The notes: generated by a model not told the origin, from the letters alone. DNA of 40,252 nt from Prochlorococcus sp. AG-418-F16 (GCA_003214235.1 QCLW01000008.1:1-40252), one strand, 5' to 3'. Shown: positions 1-8,880, numbered from the stretch's first letter. Made by a program: numbers and translations.

Positions 1-78
1 AGAATGAATATACATCAATCAACTGTTAGGATAATTTTTAATAAAACACATTGAGTAGGATTTAACATACCAAACATA

Positions 79-738
79 ATGACTAATTCAACTAATTTTT
101 CGATAGAAGATCTACACTTTGATAATTATGGATTAATCCCTGCAATAGCACAAGATTGGTTAGACGGATCAATTCTTATGCTTGCTTGGATGAATAAAGA
201 ATCATTGACAAAGACTCTTGAAACCAAAAACGTTCATTACTGGAGTAGATCAAGATCCGAAATTTGGAGAAAGGGAGCCACAAGTGGAAGTACCCAAATA
301 CTTAAGGAGATAAGATTCGATTGTGATAATGATGCCCTAATCCTCTTAATTGAACAAAATGGTTCAGGCGCTTGTCACACTGGTGAAAAAAGTTGTTTTT
401 TCAACGAAATCCAAATTAATCAAAATGATAAAAAAGAGAAAAAAACAATTCCATTCTCAAATATTTGCTCTGAATTATTTAATACAATTAAGAAAAGATC
501 AATAAATCCTTCAGAAAATAGTTACACAAATTATTTATTAACAAAAGGCAGTAATACTATTTTAAAAAAAATAGGAGAGGAATCCGCTGAATTTATAATG
601 GCTTGCAAAGATAATGACAAAAATTCAATCTCGAATGAAGCTGCTGATTTAATTTATCATCTGCAAGTAGCCCTTATGCACAAAGGTGTTGAGTGGAGAG
701 ATATTCTTGCTGTTCTAGAATCAAGAAGAAAAGCTTAA
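79..738 (+). CDS. hisIE: Bifunctional phosphoribosyl-AMP cyclohydrolase / phosphoribosyl-ATP pyrophosphatase
   Basis: This cytosolic enzyme does steps 2 and 3 of histidine synthesis: it removes pyrophosphate from phosphoribosyl-ATP (HisE) and opens the ring of phosphoribosyl-AMP (HisI). The HisI half is roughly residues 15-110, with the motif HYWSRSRSEIWRKG at 53-66, an acidic metal cluster around D81-D85, and the zinc-ligand cysteines C82, C99 and C106. The HisE half is roughly 125-219, with the metal-binding IGEESAEF at 165-172 and the E187/D190 pair. The 219-residue length is normal for the fused protein. It stands alone, with 78 empty bases before it. The other his gene in the window, hisG, is about 15 kb away, so histidine genes are dispersed here. 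The fusion and both active sites are seen directly. Confidence 0.96.
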   Translation: MTNSTNFSIEDLHFDNYGLIPAIAQDWLDGSILMLAWMNKESLTKTLETKNVHYWSRSRSEIWRKGATSGSTQILKEIRFDCDNDALILLIEQNGSGACHTGEKSCFFNEIQINQNDKKEKKTIPFSNICSELFNTIKKRSINPSENSYTNYLLTKGSNTILKKIGEESAEFIMACKDNDKNSISNEAADLIYHLQVALMHKGVEWRDILAVLESRRKA

Positions 739-813
739 ATAATAAAAATTAAGAATTTTATAGATATTTAATTCAAAAATATGAGTAAAAAATATCAATA
801 AAATCAGTTAATA

Positions 814-842
814 ATTATTAATTAATTATTAATTAATTATTA
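814..842. repeat. 11-bp AT tandem repeat upstream of sigma factor
   Basis: The unit ATTATTAATTA occurs twice perfectly and then 7 further bases of a third copy, in the 163-bp gap between hisIE and the sigma gene. The unit length is close to one DNA helical turn. The repeat is seen directly; any promoter or bending role is inference. Confidence 0.7.
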
Positions 843-901
843 CATGTATGGCTTATTAATGAATTAACCCTAAGTTGAATATATCAATAAAGAGGTAAAT
901 C

Positions 902-1825
902 GTGAGTTCATTAAGCGATTTTCTTGGTGAAATAGGGCGTCACCAACTTTTGACTCCCGAAAGAGAACTCACTATGGGCAGAAAAGTCCAAGAAATGGTG
1001 GTGCTTGTTAATAGATGTCAAGAGGCAGGTGGTAAAGGGGCCGCTTGTGAATATTCAGAAGCTGAAAGAAAAAAGATCAAAATTGGTGAAAAAGCCAAAA
1101 ATGAGATGATAACAGCCAATCTAAGATTAGTTGTGAATCTTGCCAAGAGATATCAAGGGAAAGGACTAGAATTGCTTGACCTAATTCAGGAAGGTACATT
1201 AGGCCTTACAAGGGCTGTAGAAAAATATGATCCCTCTAGGGGGCACAGATTTTCCACCTATGCTTATTGGTGGATTAGGCAAGGATTAAATAGAGCATTA
1301 TCAACTCAAAGTAGAACAATTAGGATACCTGTTAATATCAATGAAAAACTTACAAAATTAAGATCAGCCAAATCAAAGCTTATGCAACTTAAGGGTATTC
1401 CTCCTACTAGCAATGAGCTTGCTGAAGAAATGAAAATAACTAAAGAAGAAATTGACGAACTCCTCTCTTGTGAATTGAGAAGTATTACTGTCAGTCTTCA
1501 AGGCACTGTAAAATCTAAATCTGATCCATCTGAGTTAGTTGACATTCTTCCATGTGATCAAACTCCTCCCATGGAGTTAGCGGAATTAGCCGAAAGAACA
1601 GCTTCAGCTTGGAAGTTACTAGATAAAGCAAATTTAACTGAGAAAGAAAGAAAGATAGTAAGCCTTAGATTTGGTTTAGACGGTTCAAATGAATGGAGAA
1701 CATTAGCTGAAGTTGCAAGACACATGAGTTGTAGTAGGGAATATTGCCGACAAGTCGTACAACGTGCATTAAGAAAACTAAGAAAGGCGGGCATACAAAA
1801 TGGATTAGTCGATAGTATTAGCTAA
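902..1825 (+). CDS. Group 2 (primary-like) RNA polymerase sigma factor
   Basis: A sigma-70 family protein that directs RNA polymerase to promoters. The start is GTG, with AAAGAGG about 7 bases upstream as ribosome binding site. Domains run in order: region 1.2 at the N-terminus ([13 protein letters not shown]), region 2 at about 85-150 ([26 protein letters not shown] is the core-binding part, [12 protein letters not shown] the -10 melting/recognition part), region 3 at about 155-215, and region 4 at about 240-297. The N-terminal non-conserved region of a principal sigma factor is missing, which fits the cyanobacterial group 2 type. The region 4.2 helix reads [20 protein letters not shown], divergent from the usual VTRERIRQIE form. 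No anti-sigma gene lies next to it. I do not assign a specific sig letter. Confidence 0.93.
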   Translation: MSSLSDFLGEIGRHQLLTPERELTMGRKVQEMVVLVNRCQEAGGKGAACEYSEAERKKIKIGEKAKNEMITANLRLVVNLAKRYQGKGLELLDLIQEGTLGLTRAVEKYDPSRGHRFSTYAYWWIRQGLNRALSTQSRTIRIPVNINEKLTKLRSAKSKLMQLKGIPPTSNELAEEMKITKEEIDELLSCELRSITVSLQGTVKSKSDPSELVDILPCDQTPPMELAELAERTASAWKLLDKANLTEKERKIVSLRFGLDGSNEWRTLAEVARHMSCSREYCRQVVQRALRKLRKAGIQNGLVDSIS

Positions 1826-1865
1826 AAATTTCCAGTCAAAACATTTAAAATTTCATTTTATAAGG

Positions 1866-2234
1866 ATGAAAGAGAATTACAAAAATCAAAAAGAAATTTA
1901 TGATGCTGAAGTTTTAGAAAGTTCAACATTTGATGAAAATATCATTATCAGGATTCTTATTAAAGCAGGAAGAACAATTGCCAAGCCTGCCTTAGAAGTT
2001 TTGGAAATGGCTATAGATCCTTATACTCCAGCTCAAGTAAGAGTTTCTTTAATGGCTGCACTAGCCTATTTAATTATGCCATTTGATCTTTTCCCTGACT
2101 TTATGCCAATAGTTGGTTTTAGTGATGATTTTGTAGCCCTCACAGCAGTACTTAGTATCTGGAGTAAATACATGACTCCTTCAATAAGAGCAAGAGCACG
2201 AAACAAGCTCAATAGATTATTCCCTTTTTATTGA
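1866..2234 (+). CDS. DUF1232 (YkvA-type) small membrane protein
   Basis: A 122-residue protein with the DUF1232 signature: after residue ~55 comes VRVSLMAALAYLIMPFDLFP, then DFMPIVGFSDDFVALTAVLS. This gives one or two hydrophobic segments around a P-x-D-L-x-P-D turn, as in YkvA-like proteins of unknown function. The first 50 residues are polar. Its TGA stop is followed at once by the ATG of the next gene, so the two are very likely co-transcribed and translationally coupled. It begins 40 bases after the sigma factor and may share its transcript. The family assignment is confident; the function is unknown. Confidence 0.85.
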   Translation: MKENYKNQKEIYDAEVLESSTFDENIIIRILIKAGRTIAKPALEVLEMAIDPYTPAQVRVSLMAALAYLIMPFDLFPDFMPIVGFSDDFVALTAVLSIWSKYMTPSIRARARNKLNRLFPFY

Positions 2235-2555
2235 ATGAGTAAATTATCTCAACAGGAAGAAAAAGAACTAATCTACTTCATTAAGGATTGGTTGAAATCC
2301 CATGGATTTAATCAAAAAGATTTGGCGTATGAATTAAATATTAAATCTAGTAGAACCTCTGAGATTATTCTAAAAGTCAAAGATCTATATAAAAAAGGTG
2401 GTATATTCAACATTGCAAAAAATCTCATAAAGATTGAACAAAATTGGTTAAACGATATCAAAAATGATAATAAGGAAACAAAACAAACTCAACCATATAA
2501 TCAGTTAGATATTGACTCTTTAGTAAACCAGATAAATCAAGATGCTAAAGAATAA
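2235..2555 (+). CDS. Small HTH-like hypothetical protein
   Basis: A 106-residue protein that I do not recognise by name. Residues about 14-55 read like an XRE-type helix-turn-helix: a helix (LIYFIKDWLKSHGF), then NQKDLAYELNIKSSRTSEIIL, in which Q/K-D-L-A and S-R-T-S-E-I match the helix 2 and recognition-helix pattern. The C-terminal 40 residues are polar and rich in N, Q and D. Its ATG touches the stop of the DUF1232 gene with no gap. There is no clear Shine-Dalgarno sequence of its own, so it probably relies on translational coupling. DNA binding is inferred from pattern only; the protein could also bind RNA or another protein. Confidence 0.75.
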   Translation: MSKLSQQEEKELIYFIKDWLKSHGFNQKDLAYELNIKSSRTSEIILKVKDLYKKGGIFNIAKNLIKIEQNWLNDIKNDNKETKQTQPYNQLDIDSLVNQINQDAKE

Positions 2556-2770
2556 ATATTTTTATGATTTTTTTTTAAATAACTTATACTCTTCCAATTT
2601 ATATTTTCAGCAGCATTTTAAAAAATAAAAAGGTTAATATCACTCAAAAGTAATAAGGCATAAATAACTTTCTAATTAAACATTGAACTTAAAGATAAAA
2701 AATATTCAAATATTCTTTTTATTCTACTAAATAATAAATAAATACAATTTTTTCGTATTAAAAATTATAT

Positions 2771-3040
2771 TTAAAAAGCCTTTACCCATGGATAAATATC
2801 ATAATTAATCCATATACCTTTTTTCCAATATATGTCTTCTTCAATTAAATATCTCATTTGGCTTTCATCATCAGCATTAAAAATGCCAAATAAATATTGT
2901 GTACATTTTGTGGGTCCTAAAGTAACTAAAATATTTTTATCTTTTAAAGATTTAAGTCTCTCAAGATGCTTTTCTCGGAAGGGTTCCCTCTTATTAATTG
3001 CATCTTCACAATATCTACCAAATACAACAAACTTTTCCAT
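2771..3040 (-). CDS. YciI family protein
   Basis: An 89-residue stand-alone YCII-like domain. It begins with a beta-strand (KFVVFGRYCEDA) and continues with REKHLERLKSLKDKNILVTL, in which the family histidine sits in the first helix. The strand LFGIFNADDESQ and the C-terminal IDIYPWVKAF-type strand follow; here the segment reads IWINYDIYPWVKAF. The fold resembles ferredoxin-like dimers. Its biochemical role is unknown in most bacteria; some relatives are enzymes or chlorinated-substrate hydrolases. It is divergent from the AbrB-like gene (94 bp apart) and separated from the gene at its 3' side by a 215-bp AT-rich gap at 2556-2770, in which I see nothing. Confidence 0.85.
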   Translation of the reverse strand: MEKFVVFGRYCEDAINKREPFREKHLERLKSLKDKNILVTLGPTKCTQYLFGIFNADDESQMRYLIEEDIYWKKGIWINYDIYPWVKAF

Positions 3041-3134
3041 TTTTTTAAGGCAACTAACTGAATAAAAATATAATTAATAATTGCATAAATTACGCACAAA
3101 TTGCTATGTTATTTAAGTAGATGTATTTATTATT

Positions 3135-3494
3135 ATGCTCACTGGAAGTGAATTAATTGCTAAGACTAAAGAACTTAAGGGCGTTAGTGAATCAGAAAGA
3201 GTTCTAGCTTGTGGATATTTCTCCACTTCCAAAAATGGGAAGAAAAGATTAAACTTTAATGCTTATTATAAAGCTATTGCAATTGCTCAAGGTTATAAAA
3301 GTAGCAATGACAATGAATTAGATGGGATTGGTAAAGGAGGAAGAAAATTAAGTTACATAGCCACAGTACAAGGGAATGGGAATCTTTTGATTGGCAAAGC
3401 CTATACAGCTCTTTTAGATTTAAAAGCAGGTGATGAATTTGAAATTAAGCTTGGAAGAAAACAAATAAAATTACTACCTACCGAAGAATCTTAA
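3135..3494 (+). CDS. cyAbrB-family transcriptional regulator
   Basis: A 119-residue protein matching the cyanobacterial AbrB-like group. It starts MLTGSELIAKTKELKGVSES and ends with the DNA-binding swapped-hairpin part, GNLLIGKAYTALLDLKAGDEFEIKLGRKQIKLLP. In characterised cyanobacteria these proteins are abundant, nucleoid-associated regulators of carbon and nitrogen metabolism, and they bind AT-rich DNA with low specificity. There is no neighbouring gene that reveals a target. The family call is strong; its regulon in this organism is unknown. Confidence 0.9.
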   Translation: MLTGSELIAKTKELKGVSESERVLACGYFSTSKNGKKRLNFNAYYKAIAIAQGYKSSNDNELDGIGKGGRKLSYIATVQGNGNLLIGKAYTALLDLKAGDEFEIKLGRKQIKLLPTEES

Positions 3495-3573
3495 AGATAC
3501 AAAAATAAATTAATAATTAATTTTTAATCCCTAATTAGTTAATTTGTTTTTTGCCAATATATTATCTTTATGT

Positions 3574-4416
3574 TTATTTCTTTTGATCGGCAGCTAAACG
3601 CATATCTTTACAAAATTTACCAACATGATTAACAACATCTTTTTCACTTGAACTAGAAATTCTTTTTACAAATGCACTCCCAATAATTACTCCATCTGCT
3701 CCCCAATTACGAACTTTATTAACATGTTCAGGGGTGGATATCCCAAAACCAACAGCAATTGGATTTGTGTTTACTTCTTTTAATTTAGCAATAAGATTTT
3801 CAACTCTACTTTCCATTTTGTTTCTCTCACCTGTGACACCTGTAACACTTACTAAATAAGTAAAGCCTTTTGTATGATTAGATATTTTCTTCATTCTTTC
3901 AAAAGGAGTTGTTGGAGCCACCAATAAAATCAAGTCCATAGCATGGTTACTAACTATTTTAGAAAATTTATAAGCCTCCTCTAACGGGAGATCAGGAATT
4001 ATTAGTCCAGAAACTCCAGCATTAGATGCCATCTCACAAAAATGCTCAAAGCCAAAACATAGTAAAGGATTTAAGTAAGAAAAAAGTATGATGGGAATAT
4101 TTAATTTACCTTTTAAAGATTCTAAGAGTGCAATTACTTTTCTTAAGTTAGTACCTGACTTTAAAGCGCGAGAGGCCGCCACTTGAATAACCGGTCCGTC
4201 TGCGAGTGGATCACTGTATGGGATGCCTAATTCAATAAGGTCAGCTCCATTTTCTTGTAACTTTAATAAAATCTCAGACGTTATTTCAATATTGGGATCC
4301 CCAGCCATTATGAAGGGCATTAAAGCTAATTTTTTATTATTTTTTAACTCACAAAACTTCTTATCTACTTTTGATAAAGATTCATTTTTAGTGATTTGCA
4401 TTTTGCTATCTTTCAT
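3574..4416 (-). CDS. trpA: Tryptophan synthase alpha chain
   Basis: TrpA cleaves indole-3-glycerol phosphate to indole and glyceraldehyde 3-phosphate, and passes indole to TrpB in the alpha2-beta2 complex. Catalytic residues are visible in IELGIPYSDPLADGP at 61-75: E62 and D73 align with the classical Glu49 and Asp60. The phosphate-binding segment GFGISTPEHV and the loop-6 region YLVSVTGVTGERN are present. Length (280 aa) is slightly above the usual ~268 because of the N-terminus; an alternative start is the ATG at 4401 (MQITKN). It lies 27 bp after the DUF3007 gene and is the last gene of ndhL-DUF3007-trpA. That arrangement occurs in other cyanobacteria. Confidence 0.97.
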   Translation of the reverse strand: MKDSKMQITKNESLSKVDKKFCELKNNKKLALMPFIMAGDPNIEITSEILLKLQENGADLIELGIPYSDPLADGPVIQVAASRALKSGTNLRKVIALLESLKGKLNIPIILFSYLNPLLCFGFEHFCEMASNAGVSGLIIPDLPLEEAYKFSKIVSNHAMDLILLVAPTTPFERMKKISNHTKGFTYLVSVTGVTGERNKMESRVENLIAKLKEVNTNPIAVGFGISTPEHVNKVRNWGADGVIIGSAFVKRISSSSEKDVVNHVGKFCKDMRLAADQKK

Positions 4417-4443
4417 GAATTTTGTTTTTGCCTATTAAAAAAT

Positions 4444-4764
4444 TTATGGATTTTTCTCTAAATCTTCCATAAGTTTTTGCTGCTCTTCCTTTGACAATGA
4501 GTTGAATTTGTTTTCTAGTTTATCATTAACAACTTTTTCATACTCTTTTCTATAACGCTTCCTTTGTTCCATAAAAGTCATTTTTCCATTTACAACTCTA
4601 TAAACATAAGATGTTACCCAAGTAATAACAATCAAAATCAAGATACAACTTGATAGAGTAGTGGCTGTAAAATTATCGATACCAATTTGCGGTCCAAATT
4701 TATAACTAATTAATCCTATTAATGAAATAAATAAACCTATTTGTATAACTTTTCCTTTAGTCAA
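4444..4764 (-). CDS. DUF3007 membrane protein
   Basis: A 106-residue cyanobacterial/plastid-type protein. Two transmembrane segments lie at about residues 7-25 and 35-55. A basic and acidic cytosolic tail follows, with FMEQRKRYRKEYEKVVNDKL and SLSKEEQQKLMEDLEK (probable coiled coil). It starts 4 bp after ndhL stops, so it is certainly co-transcribed with ndhL. That suggests, but does not prove, a role near the NDH-1 complex or in thylakoid membrane protein assembly. The function is unknown. Confidence 0.85.
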   Translation of the reverse strand: MTKGKVIQIGLFISLIGLISYKFGPQIGIDNFTATTLSSCILILIVITWVTSYVYRVVNGKMTFMEQRKRYRKEYEKVVNDKLENKFNSLSKEEQQKLMEDLEKNP

Positions 4765-4768
4765 TTAT

Positions 4769-5002
4769 TTACCCTTTACCACTTCCTTTTAGTCTGAGAT
4801 TTAAGAATGGAGAAAATAAAATTAAACCTGGAAAGAAAAGAAATACAAGGCCATAAATTCCTAATCTTTCAAATTTGCCCATAATATTCCATCTATTATT
4901 CATCCAGTAAAATAGTAACAATGGGATAACCAATAAATAGGTAGAAATAATTCCGATATAAGCAATTAAAGTAGCGAATGAATTATTGAAAAAACTTTCC
5001 AT
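4769..5002 (-). CDS. ndhL: NAD(P)H-quinone oxidoreductase subunit L
   Basis: NdhL (77 aa) is a small, cyanobacteria/plastid-specific membrane subunit of the NDH-1 complex in thylakoids. NDH-1 does respiratory and cyclic electron flow and drives CO2 uptake; NdhL loss in Synechocystis (ictA) impairs inorganic-carbon transport. Two hydrophobic segments are visible, about 8-32 ([20 protein letters not shown]) and 45-66 ([20 protein letters not shown]), joined by the characteristic FYWMNNRWN turn. It is first in the minus-strand set ndhL-DUF3007-trpA. Confidence 0.93.
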   Translation of the reverse strand: MESFFNNSFATLIAYIGIISTYLLVIPLLLFYWMNNRWNIMGKFERLGIYGLVFLFFPGLILFSPFLNLRLKGSGKG

Positions 5003-5080
5003 TTTAATTTATGGTTGCTTAGTTAAAACATAACAACTATTGGAAGTTATCGTCAGAACTAAAAATAAATAATTAAATAA

Positions 5081-5166
5081 TGGGAGTGGGGGGACTTGAA
5101 CCCCCACGAGCTAAATCGCTCGACGGATTTTAAGTCCGGCGCGTCTACCAATTCCGCCACACTCCC
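5081..5166 (-). tRNA. tRNA-Leu (UAA)
   Basis: The minus-strand transcript folds as a type II tRNA of 86 nt. The acceptor arm GGGAGTG (5166-5160) pairs with CACTCCC (5088-5082), with discriminator A at 5081. The anticodon loop is CTTAAAA, giving anticodon UAA. There is a long variable arm, CGAGC-GATTTA-GCTCG, and a T arm GGGGG-TTCAAGT-CCCCC. The 3' CCA is not encoded. No group I intron interrupts the anticodon loop, although many other cyanobacteria carry one in this tRNA. Confidence 0.96.
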
Positions 5167-5265
5167 GAAGGAATTTGCTCTTTCTAATCGTAGCTGAAAG
5201 TAACCCATTTAACCAAGAAAAATTGGAATATTTACACTTTTAATTGTCAGATTAAATCTAATTTT

Positions 5266-6315
5266 TTAATTTACTATTCCTTCTACTTGCCAATGTAAAG
5301 TTTCACCTGCATGAAATGGTTTTATTTGTCCCACAATATTTTTTTCTTCAACAACATCAATATATTCTTTAATTTTGTTAGGTCTAGAAACTAATTTTAA
5401 TTTTTCTTTATTTGGTGGGACATTATAAAAATTAGGACCATTCAAACTTGCAAACTTTTCAAAATTATCTAGAGCATCCTCCTCTTCGAAAACTGTTAAG
5501 TAGCTTTCTATTGCTACTGGCGAATTAAAAATGCCTGCACATCCACAAAAAGCCTTCCACTTCCTAAGGTGTGGAGCAGAGTCAGTCCCCAAGAAAAAAC
5601 ATTTTTCCCCACTTGTTGCCGCTCTCCTTAAAGCGAGTCTATTATTTTCCCTCTTAGCAACTGGTAAGCAGTAAAAATCACTATTTAAGCCTCCAAAAAA
5701 CATTGCATTTCTATTTATATGCAAATGATGCGGAGTAATAGTAGCTCCAATATTATTTTCTTGCACAAAATCCACTGCGTAAGAGGTGGTTATATGTTCT
5801 AGAACGATTTTTAATTTTGGAAATCTTTTGGTTATTTGAGAAAGTTCTTTATCTATAAAAACTTCTTCTCTATCGAATACATCAACTTCAGAATCAGTCA
5901 CTTCCCCATGAATTAAAAGAGGCATTGCAGAATCTTGCATTAATTCAAAGATCTTATATAGATTTTCTATATTCCTTACTCCATGACTGGAATTTGTTGT
6001 GGCATTAGCAGGATATAATTTTGCTGCAAAAAAAACATTATTTTTAAAACCATTAATTAGTTCCCCTTTATCAGTCTCATCTGTAAGATACATTGTCATT
6101 AATGGTTCAAACTTAGAACTTTCTGGTAGCGCTTCAACAATAGATTTCCTATAAGAAATAGCTCTATTGATTGATGTTATGGGACTTTTAGTATTTGGCA
6201 TAACAATGGCTCTTCCAAAATATTCCGAAGTAAACTGAATGATATTTTTTAATACAAGACCTTCTCTTAAATGTAAATGCCAATCATCAGGTTTTATTAT
6301 GTTTAAAGTCTTCAA
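5266..6315 (-). CDS. pyrC: Dihydroorotase (class II)
   Basis: PyrC closes carbamoyl aspartate to dihydroorotate in pyrimidine synthesis. Metal and substrate residues are visible throughout: the N-terminal DDWHLHLREG with H13 and H15, the likely carboxylated lysine K99 in FFAAKLYPAN, HGE at 136-138, H174 in EHITT, and D245 and H249 in GTDSAPH. The 349-residue length is normal for the E. coli-like class II enzyme. It stands alone on the minus strand between the tRNA and the divergent exchanger gene, 118 bp away. Confidence 0.97.
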   Translation of the reverse strand: MKTLNIIKPDDWHLHLREGLVLKNIIQFTSEYFGRAIVMPNTKSPITSINRAISYRKSIVEALPESSKFEPLMTMYLTDETDKGELINGFKNNVFFAAKLYPANATTNSSHGVRNIENLYKIFELMQDSAMPLLIHGEVTDSEVDVFDREEVFIDKELSQITKRFPKLKIVLEHITTSYAVDFVQENNIGATITPHHLHINRNAMFFGGLNSDFYCLPVAKRENNRLALRRAATSGEKCFFLGTDSAPHLRKWKAFCGCAGIFNSPVAIESYLTVFEEEDALDNFEKFASLNGPNFYNVPPNKEKLKLVSRPNKIKEYIDVVEEKNIVGQIKPFHAGETLHWQVEGIVN

Positions 6316-6433
6316 AATTTTTTCTATTTAATCAATTTTAACAGCAAATTAAAATTGACAATAAATTATAGATATTCGAGGATAGTTATTAACCAATTAT
6401 GAAAATTTTTATTATCTAATTGAAATCCTAAAT

Positions 6434-7513
6434 ATGAGTGATTTTTTATTTCCAATAATAGAAATAGTTTTAGGAGTAATTTTACTTTTTGCTGGAGGAG
6501 AGTTCTTTATTCAAGGAGCCATATTTTTATCTTTAATTTTAGGAATACCTCAAATAGTAATTGGATTAACAGTTGTTTCTCTTGGAACAAGCTCTCCTGA
6601 GTTGCTGGTAAGTTTAAGTTCAATTTTAAAAGGCAGTGATTCGATTGCGGCAAGCAATGTAATTGGAAGCAATATTTTTAATGTTCTAGTTGTTTTGGGC
6701 ATAAGCTCATTGATAACACCTCTTAAGGTAAAAAGCAGAATTGTCAGAAGAGATGTGCCTCTTTTAATGGCAATTTCTTGTGCAGTTTGGGCTATGTCAT
6801 CAACAGGCTTATTAACATTGCAAGCAGGGGTATTTCTAATATTTTGTTTAATCTTAAATACAATATGGGAAATCAATACCGTCAATGAAAAAGGAGAGGA
6901 GACAAAAGATGCTGAACCAGAGATAGAAGAATTAAAAGATAACTATAAAGGGAAAATGAATATTTTACTAAAGTTAATATTGGGTATATTTCTTTTAAGC
7001 TTTGGTTCAAATATTTTAGTAAATGGTTCTCAAACGCTCGCTACTCTTTTGGGTATAAATGAAATTGTTATTGGTTTAACTATCGTCGCAACTGGGACAT
7101 CTTTACCAGAATTAGTAACTTCAATAATTGCTGCATTTAAAGGCAAAACAGATCTTGCGATTGGGAATGTAATAGGAAGTAATTTACTTAATCAACTTTT
7201 AATCCTTGGAAGTTGCAGTATTTTTTCAGGATTTAATGGTTTAGTAATTGAACAGAGTCTAATAAAAGTTGACTTACCTTTTATGGTTTTAACTACCTTT
7301 GCATGCTTACCGATTTTCTGGAGCAAAGGGAAAATCACAAGAATTGAAGGATTTATTTTGCTTAATCTTTATATTTTCTACATTCTCGATAAGATACTTT
7401 TCCTGAATGAATTTAACTTCCTTTCTGAATTAAGGATAGGTTTATTTATTTACTTTGCATTACTTATAATATTTCTGATTGTTCAAGAAAAATTGAAATT
7501 TTCTAATTCATAA
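6434..7513 (+). CDS. Na+/Ca2+ exchanger family (CaCA) antiporter
   Basis: An inner-membrane cation antiporter of the calcium/cation exchanger family, with about ten transmembrane segments. Two inverted alpha repeats carry the ion-binding signatures: GLTVVSLGTSSPELLVS at 44-60 followed by SNVIGSNIFNVLVVLG, and IGLTIVATGTSLPELVTS near 213-230 followed by GNVIGSNLLNQLLILG. The conserved glutamates sit in each S-P-E / L-P-E motif. A soluble acidic loop at about 150-175 separates the halves. The length (359 aa) is typical. Whether the counter-ion is Na+, K+ or H+ cannot be read from the sequence. Its stop lies 2 bases from the convergent gor stop. Confidence 0.9.
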   Translation: MSDFLFPIIEIVLGVILLFAGGEFFIQGAIFLSLILGIPQIVIGLTVVSLGTSSPELLVSLSSILKGSDSIAASNVIGSNIFNVLVVLGISSLITPLKVKSRIVRRDVPLLMAISCAVWAMSSTGLLTLQAGVFLIFCLILNTIWEINTVNEKGEETKDAEPEIEELKDNYKGKMNILLKLILGIFLLSFGSNILVNGSQTLATLLGINEIVIGLTIVATGTSLPELVTSIIAAFKGKTDLAIGNVIGSNLLNQLLILGSCSIFSGFNGLVIEQSLIKVDLPFMVLTTFACLPIFWSKGKITRIEGFILLNLYIFYILDKILFLNEFNFLSELRIGLFIYFALLIIFLIVQEKLKFSNS

Positions 7514-7515
7514 TT

Positions 7516-8880
7516 TTATCCATACATAGTCACAAATTCTTCTGAGATAGTTGGGTGCAAAGCCATAGTAATATCAAAGTCTTTTTTTGTTATCCCTGCA
7601 TTTAATGAAATTGATACCATTTGAATAATCTCAGACGATGTTTCTCCAAACATATGACATCCTAGGACTTTGTCAGTTAGCTTATGAACTACAATCTTCA
7701 ACATACATTTTGATTTATTCTTTTTAAAGGTATTAGACATAGGGGTAAATTTGCATTTGAAAATTTTTATATTTTTTTCAGAGTAAATCTCTTTAGCTCT
7801 TTTCTCACTTAAGCCAACTGTTGAAATTTCTGGAATAGTAAAAACGGCCTTAGGAATATATTCATAATTTACTTTTCTTTTTTGGTCATTAAAAAAATTA
7901 TCCGAAAAAACTCTCCCTTGTTCTATTGCTACTGGAGTTAAGTTTGGCTTATTTATGATATCGCCAACTGCAAAAATATTTGCGTTGCTTGTTTGATTAA
8001 GTTCATCGACATCTAAATATTGGCCATCCATCTTTAGATTTAAAAAATCTAAATTTAAAGGCAAAAGATTTGGTTCTCTTCCTGTAGCGATAAGGATGTT
8101 ATTAGTTAGGAGTTTATCTCCCGAGTCTAGGGTAGATTCCAGATTTCCATTTACTTTTTTGATAGAATTTAATTGAGTATTGGGGATTATATTGATTTCA
8201 GTAAAAGCAGGTGATTCCTCTAGGCATGAAGAAAGATCCTCATCAAAACCATTAAGTAAATGTTGACCTCTAATTAATTGAGTTACTTCAGTACCTAAAT
8301 TTCTGAAAATAGAAGCAAATTCACAAGCAATATATCCACCTCCTACTATTAATATTGATTTAGGAAACTTTTCTAATTCAAAAATATCATCACTAGTCCA
8401 TGCCAAATCTACCCCAGGAATATTTAATTTCTTTGGTTTACCTCCAACTGAAATAAGAATTTTTTTTGAACTTATTTTGTTTTTAATTTTCTTTGTGTTT
8501 GAACAAATAATTTCTAATTCATTTTGAGTAATAAATCTTCCTAAGCCTTCAAAAATAGTTATATTCAACTTTTTTAAAGAATTTCTATGTAAATTACTTA
8601 ATCTTGAAACCTCCTCTCTAACATTCTTCAACAAAATATTTGATTCAAAATTAATACCTTCGTTTTTTAATCCATATCCTTCAGAAGAATCCATATTTTT
8701 TTTACTTTTAGCTGCATAAACCATTAATTTCTTAGGTACACATCCCCTTATCACACAAGTTCCTCCTATTTGATTTGCTTCTATGATTGCGACTTTTGCT
8801 CCATAACTAGCCGCACGTTTAGCCGCCGCGAGTCCTCCAGATCCAGCGCCAACAACAATTAAATCAAATTCAAATTCCAA
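7516..8880 (-). CDS. gor: Glutathione-disulfide reductase
   Basis: This flavoenzyme reduces glutathione disulfide with NADPH. The FAD-binding motif GAGSGGLAAAKRAASYGAKV begins at residue 11. The redox-active pair is C42 and C47 in GGTCVIRGCVPKK, where cyanobacterial enzymes have I-R in place of the usual N-V. The NADPH domain has GGGYIACEFASIFRNLGTEV, and the RG that follows replaces a typical HR pair. FAD is also bound by the ATGREPN and FAVGDI motifs. The C-terminus has the catalytic-partner HPTISEEFV. Dihydrolipoamide dehydrogenase is less likely because of the CVIRGC motif and cyanobacterial GR-like C-terminus. The gene is divergent from the GST-like gene with 52 bp between starts. Confidence 0.92.
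   Translation of the reverse strand: MEFEFDLIVVGAGSGGLAAAKRAASYGAKVAIIEANQIGGTCVIRGCVPKKLMVYAAKSKKNMDSSEGYGLKNEGINFESNILLKNVREEVSRLSNLHRNSLKKLNITIFEGLGRFITQNELEIICSNTKKIKNKISSKKILISVGGKPKKLNIPGVDLAWTSDDIFELEKFPKSILIVGGGYIACEFASIFRNLGTEVTQLIRGQHLLNGFDEDLSSCLEESPAFTEINIIPNTQLNSIKKVNGNLESTLDSGDKLLTNNILIATGREPNLLPLNLDFLNLKMDGQYLDVDELNQTSNANIFAVGDIINKPNLTPVAIEQGRVFSDNFFNDQKRKVNYEYIPKAVFTIPEISTVGLSEKRAKEIYSEKNIKIFKCKFTPMSNTFKKNKSKCMLKIVVHKLTDKVLGCHMFGETSSEIIQMVSISLNAGITKKDFDITMALHPTISEEFVTMYG

Noticed and set aside
6550-6885. 111-residue minus-strand frame within the exchanger gene
   Set aside because: It is a shadow of the first alpha-repeat coding region, without motifs or ribosome site.
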